Notes under the pieces: model-generated
What the model was told of the DNA's origin: nothing
What the model saw: the letters and a program-made list of their open reading frames with translations, nothing else
The model's database searches: none
Shown here: positions 13,901 through 18,317 of the stretch, piece after piece
Numbering within the stretch: position 1 is the first letter of the stretch
Layout: every line of letters starts with the position of its first letter
Translations under genes and position numbers: made by a program
Source of the DNA: Candidatus Woesearchaeota archaeon
Lineage (GTDB): Archaea > Nanobdellota > Nanobdellia > Woesearchaeales > JACQSR01
Assembly (NCBI GenBank): GCA_023255615.1
Contig: JAHFLI010000006.1
Coordinates: forward strand, 1-18,317
DNA length: 18,317 nucleotides
Direction of reading: 5' to 3'

Positions 13901-14086
13901 ATGGCGAAAGAAAAAGCAAAGAAACGCAAGACAAGCACAAAATATAGACTCTATAAAATCAGTGGAGATAAAATAGAGAGAAAAAACAAATCTTGTCCAA
14001 AGTGCGGTGCAGGAGTCTTCTTAGCACAACATAAAGATCGTCTCTATTGCGGCGCGTGCCAGTATATGGAAAAGACTTCTAAATAG
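13901..14086 (+). CDS. rps27ae: 30S ribosomal protein S27ae
   Basis: A 61-residue zinc-ribbon protein with C32-x2-C35 and C50-x2-C53 (CPKCGAG, YCGAC), matching archaeal S27ae; eukaryotes carry it fused to ubiquitin. The basic N-terminus (about 1-20) is typical for rRNA contact. It begins two bases after rps24e and ends the plus-strand cluster. Its last eight bases overlap the 3' end of the convergent coiled-coil gene, so there is no room for a terminator before that gene's coding region. Confidence 0.96.
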   Translation: MAKEKAKKRKTSTKYRLYKISGDKIERKNKSCPKCGAGVFLAQHKDRLYCGACQYMEKTSK

Positions 14087-14960
14087 AATCCGTCTGTTGC
14101 ATAACTAATAAATCCTTATTGGTAAGTTTTTGTCCTTTCTTGATCTTTTCTTCAACCGCTTCGCGCATCGATTTCAACGTGTCTTCTTCTTTCCTTTTCT
14201 TGAACTCTACGCCTTCCTCAGCATTCTCTTTGAATTTCCCGCTCAGTTCATTCGCTGCAGCAATATGTTCTTTCAGCTGAGCGTTCATCTCAGAAAATCT
14301 TTTCTTGCTTTCTTTGAATTTCTCAGCATAGTCCTTTTCTTGAACTCGCAATTCATCGATTCTCTTAGATGATGCAATAATTTGCTCGTGAATCTCCTGG
14401 CTTTCTTTTGCAGTTTCTTGAACGGTGTTATGCAATCGTTCCGCTTCATCTTTGAGTTGATCAATTGTTCGTGAGAGGCCACGTGATTCTTGCCTCGTTT
14501 CAGTGACTGCTTTTGCCTCGCCAAGTTTTTTCTTAAGATCTTTGATTTTTTTCATCAACTCTTTTTCCTTCTCAAATGACATGACTTGGGTTTCGAGAGA
14601 GAATTCAAGACGATCAATAGTATGCTTCAAATATCGCGGATCTTCATGCACAACCTGCTGCTTTTGCTGTTGAACATTTAATTCTTTAATATGAGAAATC
14701 TTTTCTTTTATTTCTTGATTGAGTTTATCACGGCCCTCTTTTGAAGTTTTAATACGATGAGAAAACGCATCTCGCTTTACTTTTGAAGAAGTAATCAGAG
14801 CAATGAGACGCTTAATCTCATTTCCTGTCTCATTTTTCTTCTTGAACCATGACTCTTTTTCTTGATCTAACTCATTGAGTTGGGATTTCAACCGATAAAT
14901 CTCTTTTTTTTCTTCATCCAGTGTCCTAAATAGCTCTTTCTTTTCGTCCTCTGTTAGCAT
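14079..14960 (-). CDS. Archaeal coiled-coil protein (COG1340-like)
   Basis: A 293-residue protein that is almost entirely coiled coil (about 1-245), with heptads rich in Lys, Glu and Gln and no membrane segment. A conserved-looking short C-terminal element follows (VEEKIKKGQKLTNKDLLVMQQ), like the 'KLTTEDLL.lQ' tail of the archaeal COG1340 family. That family is widespread in archaea, is sometimes misannotated as phosphoserine phosphatase, and has no established role. The gene follows rpl12 by 33 bases with its own Shine-Dalgarno GGAG seven bases before the ATG, so it may be read through from the ribosomal operon. A T-rich stretch between them may limit this. Its 3' end overlaps rps27ae on the other strand. 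Confidence 0.8.
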   Translation of the reverse strand: MLTEDEKKELFRTLDEEKKEIYRLKSQLNELDQEKESWFKKKNETGNEIKRLIALITSSKVKRDAFSHRIKTSKEGRDKLNQEIKEKISHIKELNVQQQKQQVVHEDPRYLKHTIDRLEFSLETQVMSFEKEKELMKKIKDLKKKLGEAKAVTETRQESRGLSRTIDQLKDEAERLHNTVQETAKESQEIHEQIIASSKRIDELRVQEKDYAEKFKESKKRFSEMNAQLKEHIAAANELSGKFKENAEEGVEFKKRKEEDTLKSMREAVEEKIKKGQKLTNKDLLVMQQTDSI

Positions 14961-14980
14961 ATCCCATCTCCTTCATTGTG

Positions 14981-14993
14981 AAAAAGGAAAAAA
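14981..14993 (-). terminator. Possible T-rich terminator or attenuator after rpl12
   Basis: TTTTTTCCTTTTT on the minus strand lies directly after the rpl12 stop codon. Archaeal transcription often ends at such T-tracts. It would give partial termination before the coiled-coil gene; no hairpin is needed. Confidence 0.4.
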
Positions 14994-15302
14994 TCAGCCA
15001 AAAAGTGCGCCTAATCCGGCAGCAGCAGCTTCCTCGGATTTCTTCTCTTCAACTGCGTCCTTTTTCTTATCTTCCTTCTTTGCTCCTCCTTCTGCGTGTG
15101 CAGGTGCGGCAGCAACAGCGACTGGAACAGCAGCTTTTTCGATAGCTTCGTCAATATTGACCCCTTCGAGTGCAGCAACTAATGCCTTTACTCTCGCGTC
15201 TTCAACCTTGACATGAGCCGCTTCCAACACTTTTTTTACTGTTGCTTCCTCCACTTTGCCACCGGCTTTGTGGATGAGCATCGCAGCGTAGATGTATTCC
15301 AT
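14994..15302 (-). CDS. rpl12: 50S ribosomal protein L12 (P1, stalk protein)
   Basis: The 102-residue protein has the archaeal P1 layout. An N-terminal helical dimerisation domain (MEYIYAAMLIHKAGG to about residue 60) is followed by an Ala-rich hinge (VAVAAAPAHAEGG), a Lys/Glu-rich segment and the universal tail GLGALFG that recruits translation GTPases. It is the last gene of the rpl1-rpl10-rpl12 operon. A strong Shine-Dalgarno site, GGAGGT at 15311-15316, lies eight bases before the ATG, as expected for a protein needed in several copies per ribosome. Confidence 0.97.
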   Translation of the reverse strand: MEYIYAAMLIHKAGGKVEEATVKKVLEAAHVKVEDARVKALVAALEGVNIDEAIEKAAVPVAVAAAPAHAEGGAKKEDKKKDAVEEKKSEEAAAAGLGALFG

Positions 15303-15310
15303 TGTACGAT

Positions 15311-15316
15311 ACCTCC
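15311..15316 (-). promoter_or_regulatory. Shine-Dalgarno site of rpl12
   Basis: GGAGGT on the minus strand, eight bases before ATG 15302 and just after the rpl10 stop. It is one of the few strong ribosome-binding sites in the window. Confidence 0.8.
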
Positions 15317-15323
15317 GTAAGTA

Positions 15324-16175
15324 TTATTTATTTTCGATGTTGGCAACTGATTGCACACTGAGCATTTCTCTCTGGGCTTTCTCCAGGAGATCGTTGATGA
15401 TATCTGAGTCAATAAGCGCTTGACTCATACCCAATCCTTTTGCATCATTGTATGCTTTGCCAATCATGAGTGTAATAGTCTGTTTTGTTGGATATCCTGC
15501 ATTAACGGATAAGTTAATTGACCATCGTGCTGCATTCTGTAACTTATTCATGAATTCTACTTCGTCAACATCTAAAATTTCAGATGTATAGATAACTCCT
15601 TTCTCAAGGACAGCAACAAGTGATAACCCAACCTCCATCGGTTTAATGTCCAGTCGTGTCAGAACGTCTGCAACTTTTTGGGAAATTTTATCTCCTTTAT
15701 GAGCAACAGTAGAATCTGCTTTAACAACAACTTTTCCTGCTTCGACGCCTGTTTTTATTCCTAATGCACCAAGCTCTCCGATGATCGGACCAGGAGCAAA
15801 CGGTGTTTGTCCTGCAGGAACAACTAAATCAAATGGAGCGATTTGACCATTTTTAGCAGGCGCTTTTGAACGTGATTTCTTAAGAATTCTAAACAATGCA
15901 AATGGATTTTCTTTTGTAAAAAGCAAGGCCGGCATACCAACAAGATGAGGTTCGAGCTCAGCTAATCCCTGCACTTTTGATTGTGACATGGCAACCTTCA
16001 TTAATCTGCGTTTTGTCATCACCAGCTCAATTCTTCCTCGAAGGGTTGCCTTCATGTTTTGAAGCTGAGGCGCAGGAAGATTTTCCATATTGACAGCACC
16101 AACAATAGGGTACTGTTCAAACAATTTGATTAATCTCTTTACAAGATCCTTTTTGGCTGGTGAGGCGTGGGCCAT
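15324..16175 (-). CDS. rpl10: 50S ribosomal protein L10 (P0), lacking the acidic tail
   Basis: L10 anchors the L12 dimers to 23S rRNA. The 283-residue protein has the rRNA-binding N-terminal domain (VNMENLPAPQLQNMKATLRG, VMTKRRLMKVAM), the archaeal insertion domain (about 105-180; PGPIIGELGALGIKTGVEAG) and C-terminal helices that carry L12 dimers (YPTKQTITLMIGKAYNDAKG, IINDLLEKAQREMLS). Archaeal P0 proteins are usually about 300-350 residues and end in a charged hinge plus a GLGALFG-like tail shared with P1. Here the protein stops at VANIENK, 21 bases before rpl12, with an intact Shine-Dalgarno site behind it, so this looks like a real end and not a frameshift. The ATG overlaps the rpl1 stop (TAATG). 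Confidence 0.94.
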   Translation of the reverse strand: MAHASPAKKDLVKRLIKLFEQYPIVGAVNMENLPAPQLQNMKATLRGRIELVMTKRRLMKVAMSQSKVQGLAELEPHLVGMPALLFTKENPFALFRILKKSRSKAPAKNGQIAPFDLVVPAGQTPFAPGPIIGELGALGIKTGVEAGKVVVKADSTVAHKGDKISQKVADVLTRLDIKPMEVGLSLVAVLEKGVIYTSEILDVDEVEFMNKLQNAARWSINLSVNAGYPTKQTITLMIGKAYNDAKGLGMSQALIDSDIINDLLEKAQREMLSVQSVANIENK

Positions 16176-16876
16176 TATTCACCACCCCTCTTCTTTTTAC
16201 CTTTCCTTTCTGCCTTAACTTCAGATTGAGTACCAATGGTTGATGGTTTTCCCATCGTCAATTTGACAATAGAGGATTTCACGTTGTCTTTTTCATTAGG
16301 AAGAACATGAAGAAGAGAATTGTAAATAGTAAGAACATTATCAGCAAGAATTTCATCAGACATTTCTTCGCTGCCAACAGAAGACATAATGAAGAGATCA
16401 TTCTTGGCTACAATACGGATAGTCGTACGCAATCTGTCCACCAATGCCTTCAAATTCGCATTAGGAGGAACAACACACCCTGCTTTTGGGTTTGGCATTT
16501 TTCCTCGTGGTCCTAATACACGACCGAATGTTTGCGCCACTTTTGGCATTATGTTTGCTTGAGCGACAAAATAAGTGTATTCTGATGCCAATTTCTTCAT
16601 TGCTTTTTTGTCATATTGTCCAAACTCATCAACAAGAATAGCGCGATCGCATCCTGATTTTGCGTTCTCAATCATTTCAGTGCCAACTAACGCACAGACT
16701 TTAATTTTGCTCGCAGGAAGTGAACTCAAATGAGCATAGAAATCAACCTTATGCTCCGTTTTTTTAAGATCAAGACCCTTTAAATTCACGATGAAATCAA
16801 CACTTTGTTTAAAATTCCTCTTAGGAGAATTCTCACGTGCAGATTTTAATGCATCTAATACTTGTTGTTTTTCCAT
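16175..16876 (-). CDS. rpl1: 50S ribosomal protein L1
   Basis: L1 forms the mobile stalk at the E site and in archaea also represses its own mRNA. It has the two-domain fold with the signature region VLGPRGKMPNPKAGCVVPP in the middle and the C-terminal RTTIRIVAKNDLFIMSSVGSEEMSDE stretch; the tail is basic (KAERKGKKKRGGE). At 233 residues it has the usual archaeal length. Two ATGs are adjacent in frame (16879 and 16876). The Shine-Dalgarno AGGAGGG at 16881-16887 is better spaced from the second, which is chosen. A TATA box at 16935-16942 predicts a leader of about 35 bases, unlike the leaderless genes elsewhere. rpl11, its usual upstream partner, is missing here. Confidence 0.96.
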   Translation of the reverse strand: MEKQQVLDALKSARENSPKRNFKQSVDFIVNLKGLDLKKTEHKVDFYAHLSSLPASKIKVCALVGTEMIENAKSGCDRAILVDEFGQYDKKAMKKLASEYTYFVAQANIMPKVAQTFGRVLGPRGKMPNPKAGCVVPPNANLKALVDRLRTTIRIVAKNDLFIMSSVGSEEMSDEILADNVLTIYNSLLHVLPNEKDNVKSSIVKLTMGKPSTIGTQSEVKAERKGKKKRGGE

Positions 16877-16880
16877 CATT

Positions 16881-16887
16881 CCCTCCT
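16881..16887 (-). promoter_or_regulatory. Shine-Dalgarno site of rpl1
   Basis: AGGAGGG on the minus strand, five bases from ATG 16876 and two from ATG 16879, counted from the GGAGG core. It favours the second ATG. Confidence 0.75.
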
Positions 16888-16934
16888 AACCTTGCGATTA
16901 GTTGTAACGGGTAACATAGTGGAGATAGAAGTTG

Positions 16935-16942
16935 TTTATAAA
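16935..16942 (-). promoter_or_regulatory. TATA box for the rpl1-rpl10-rpl12 operon
   Basis: TTTATAAA on the minus strand; a start near 16912 gives a leader of about 35 bases with a Shine-Dalgarno site. A second TATA-like element next to it (16948-16955) could serve the opposite direction. Confidence 0.6.
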
Positions 16943-16947
16943 ACTTA

Positions 16948-16955
16948 TTATATAA
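16948..16955 (+). promoter_or_regulatory. TATA box for a divergent plus-strand transcript
   Basis: TTATATAA on the plus strand; transcription would begin near 16978, just before the 5' end of the structured RNA candidate. The element is nearly symmetric, so it could also assist rpl1. Confidence 0.45.
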
Positions 16956-16977
16956 AATACAAAACCGGGGAATTTTG

Positions 16978-17240
16978 AATTTAGAGACCTTGGATAAACT
17001 CGCTAACCTTTGAAATCAGAACCTGAGGTCGAGAATGATTAAACGGATCACGATTGTATGGGCCCCTATTAAAACAATGATTTCCAGGAATCGTCTCGAC
17101 GGCTCCAAATTATCCTTATCTGTATGATGATCCCTCTTAAATCCTGCAGCGATTAACAACACAACTTTCGAATGGTCCGGGGCTCCGAGAAACGTCCCCT
17201 CAGGAAGTTTAATACTCATTTAGCAGAGAAGTCTCAATTG
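16978..17240 (+). ncRNA. Probable structured non-coding RNA, about 260 nt, class not recognised
   Basis: No convincing protein frame covers this stretch, and it looks more GC-rich than the flanks. Its ends pair: GAGAC at 16984-16988 with GTCTC at 17231-17235. GGATAA (16992-16997) pairs with TTATCC (17110-17115). Inside is a long arm: GTCGAGA (17028-17034) with TCTCGAC (17094-17100), continued by GATT/AATC, then ATCA/TGAT and TTGT/ACAA (17054-17057 with 17074-17077). A third arm has AACTT (17163-17167) with AAGTT (17205-17209), around GGGG (17179-17182) with CCCC (17196-17199). A TATA box lies 26 bases before the 5' end and a T-rich run follows the 3' end. I looked for hallmarks of archaeal RNase P RNA, SRP RNA, 5S rRNA and tRNA and did not find them. 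The pairing would also exist in a minus-strand transcript; signals favour plus. Confidence 0.5.
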
Positions 17241-17253
17241 TTTTTTATTTGTT
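17239..17253 (+). terminator. T-rich terminator after the structured RNA
   Basis: The plus strand reads TTGTTTTTTATTTGT a few bases after the 3' strand of the closing helix. Such T-tracts end archaeal transcripts. The convergent small membrane-protein gene ends at 17294, about 40 bases further on. Confidence 0.45.
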
Positions 17254-17293
17254 TAGAATCGTTAGTCTTTTGCTCAACGAGAAATCAACAATC

Positions 17294-17515
17294 TCACTTT
17301 CTTAGTTTTCTACAGAGTGAATGTATGCCCCAACCAACAAGAAATCCAAACGCAGTGCGAAGGAACACAAGAAATACCCAATTGAAAAAGAAAATATTTC
17401 GTGCGATGGGATTTATCGGCACTGCAAGAGCTTGTAAAAATGCAATTGCTGCTCCGACATATGAACCCCACATATGAAATGGCTTGTATGATTTCTTCGT
17501 TGTTTCTTTTGTCAT
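17294..17515 (-). CDS. Small two-span membrane protein, 73 residues
   Basis: I do not recognise the family. The protein has a basic N-terminus (MTKETTKKSYKPFHMW), two hydrophobic helices (about 17-36 and 40-64) separated by a short turn with PINPIARN, and a basic C-terminus (CRKLRK). Both ends should be on the cytoplasmic side. The second helix has Gly spacing (FGFLVGWG) suited to helix packing. A TATA box at 17536-17543 is centred 24-25 bases upstream of the ATG, so the gene is probably leaderless and independent of ispG upstream. An overlapping frame (17310-17534) is less protein-like. A role beside isoprenoid synthesis cannot be claimed. Confidence 0.6.
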   Translation of the reverse strand: MTKETTKKSYKPFHMWGSYVGAAIAFLQALAVPINPIARNIFFFNWVFLVFLRTAFGFLVGWGIHSLCRKLRK

Positions 17516-17535
17516 ACGATGATATCCTTTTCACG

Positions 17536-17543
17536 TTATTTAA
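17536..17543 (-). promoter_or_regulatory. TATA box for the 73-residue membrane protein
   Basis: TTAAATAA on the minus strand, centred 24-25 bases upstream of ATG 17515 and about 30 bases after the ispG stop. Confidence 0.5.
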
Positions 17544-17571
17544 GATTTGTGTAGCAAACTCCCAAATGTGA

Positions 17572-18317
17572 TTAGTTCAATACACTTCTCGCCTTCATAT
17601 ATTCCTCAACAATTCCTTCAAAATCATCCATAACCCGATCTCCTTGGAGTTTTCTATACAGCTTTCCATCAACAAAAACAGGACACACTGGATCTTCATT
17701 ATCTCCCGGTAAGCTAATGCCAATATGAGCATTCTTACTTTCTCCTGGTCCGTTCACAATACATCCCATCACCGCAATATGAATATTCTCAAAACCATAA
17801 TACTTCTGTTTCCATTCCGGCATCTTTCTCTCTATATAATCATTCATTTCTTTTGCCATGCGCTGGAAACGATCTGAAGATGTTCTTCCACATCCTGGAC
17901 AAGAGGTAACTGCTGGTTGAAAATGACGTAATCCTAAACTTTGCAAAATTTCTTTCGCAACTTTGACTTCTTCTGTCCGAGATCCATCTGCTTCAGGTGT
18001 TAATGATACGCGGATGGTACCTCCTATTCCTTTTTGAAGCAAACTTCCAATGGCAATTGAGCTTGAGACAATTCCTTTATTTCCCATTCCAGCTTCAGTT
18101 AATCCGACGTGAAGCGGATAATCTGTTACTTGATGAAGGCGTTCGTAACATTCAATAACATCATGAACAACCGATGTTTTGACACTAATGATAATATCCT
18201 TCATGCCTCGTTGTTCTGCCCACTCAATTGATTGTAACGCACTCCATACCATAGCATCAATCATAATTTGCCGATTACTCTTAAGATTTCCTTTCTGCGC
18301 ATTCTCATCCATTAATC
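17572..18317 (-). CDS. ispG: 4-hydroxy-3-methylbut-2-enyl diphosphate synthase IspG (GcpE), N-terminus off the window
   Basis: IspG is a [4Fe-4S] enzyme that reductively converts methylerythritol cyclodiphosphate to HMBPP in the MEP isoprenoid pathway. The last 248 codons are visible and the frame is open to the window edge; an ATG at 18312 lies within the barrel and is not the true start, since bacterial IspG has about 350-400 residues. Visible marks are IISVKTSVV, the YPLHVGLTEAG segment, SLLQKGIGGTIRVSL, the cluster cysteines in SCPGCGR (two) and GCIVNGPGE (one), and the catalytic Glu of NGPGE. All three cluster ligands are kept. The pathway is bacterial and plastid; nearly all archaea use mevalonate variants, so horizontal transfer is likely. 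Confidence 0.95.
   Translation of the reverse strand, partial: LMDENAQKGNLKSNRQIMIDAMVWSALQSIEWAEQRGMKDIIISVKTSVVHDVIECYERLHQVTDYPLHVGLTEAGMGNKGIVSSSIAIGSLLQKGIGGTIRVSLTPEADGSRTEEVKVAKEILQSLGLRHFQPAVTSCPGCGRTSSDRFQRMAKEMNDYIERKMPEWKQKYYGFENIHIAVMGCIVNGPGESKNAHIGISLPGDNEDPVCPVFVDGKLYRKLQGDRVMDDFEGIVEEYMKARSVLN

Noticed and set aside
17167..17173. TTCGAAT resembling a tRNA T-loop
   Set aside because: The flanking bases do not form the five-pair T stem, and no acceptor, D or anticodon arm fits around it.
17174..17186. GGTCCGGGGCTCC resembling the GUCCGGGCUCC core of RNase P RNA
   Set aside because: It lies in the 3' half of the candidate, not near the 5' end, the GAGGAAA part before it is missing, and no partner like ACAGAA was found.
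17016..17219. A 67-residue minus-strand frame (MSIKLPEGTFLGAPDH...) inside the RNA candidate
   Set aside because: It has no convincing TATA box or ribosome-binding site, its composition is unlike the lysine-rich neighbours, and the segment is better explained by paired RNA helices.
17201..17225. CAGG ... AGCAG resembling the SRP RNA helix 8 symmetric loop
   Set aside because: The GNAR tetraloop and asymmetric-loop sequence expected between them are missing, and the overall fold is not the long rod of SRP RNA.
17310..17534. A 74-residue minus-strand frame overlapping the small membrane protein
   Set aside because: It is a different frame of the same DNA, rich in Ser and Cys without clean membrane helices. 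The 17294-17515 frame has a TATA box at the right distance and a sensible two-helix product.
1..18317. CRISPR array, insertion sequence, attachment site or replication origin
   Set aside because: No regularly spaced repeats, transposase or integrase frames, or origin-type repeat clusters were seen on either strand.

Overview
The window is archaeal. It carries archaeal/eukaryal-type information genes that bacteria lack: the RNA polymerase subunit Rpo7, Spt4, ribosomal proteins S24e and S27ae, stalk protein P1 with its acidic tail, an archaeal-class CCA-adding enzyme, and an Fcf1-like PIN nuclease. Most genes are preceded by a TATA box about 25-30 bases upstream of the start codon, which implies leaderless or very short-leader mRNAs. 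Clear Shine-Dalgarno sites appear mainly in the ribosomal operon. The AT-rich, lysine-rich coding, compact gene packing with ATGA overlaps, and small membrane proteins suggest a DPANN-type genome such as Woesearchaeota or Pacearchaeota. That lineage is an inference, not something shown here.

Layout: 1-3258 (minus) is an overlapping set: a hexapeptide acyltransferase, then two tandem proteins ending in the PEP-utilising-enzyme swivelling His domain, the second running off the left edge. 3301-4889 (minus) holds small single genes: a Cys-rich two-span membrane protein, a likely 41-residue GTG-start protein, dUTPase, and an unrecognised 168-residue protein. 4944-9007 (minus) holds a metallophosphoesterase, a MoxR AAA+ ATPase/VWA pair, and a soluble orphan histidine kinase. 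9056-12367 (minus) is one overlapping operon: CCA-adding enzyme, sugar-phosphate nucleotidyltransferase, PAP2 phosphatase and a polyprenol/dolichol-kinase-like protein, which together could serve lipid-carrier recycling and glycan precursor supply.

12446-14086 (plus) is the conserved archaeal transcription/translation cluster fcf1-like, rpo7, spt4, rps24e, rps27ae. It meets head-on, with an 8-base overlap, a minus-strand coiled-coil gene lying downstream of rpl1-rpl10-rpl12 (14994-16876). The L10 here lacks the usual acidic C-terminal tail, and rpl11 is not beside rpl1.

The 414-base stretch 16880-17293 has no convincing protein gene. It holds the rpl1 promoter and, diverging from it, a probable structured RNA of about 260 nt on the plus strand, with its own TATA box, pairing ends and a T-rich end. 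The right edge has a small two-span membrane protein and the C-terminal part of IspG (GcpE), an enzyme of the MEP isoprenoid pathway, which is unusual in an archaeon. The best leads for something new are the structured RNA, the tandem swivelling-domain proteins, IspG in an archaeal context, and the 41-residue protein.
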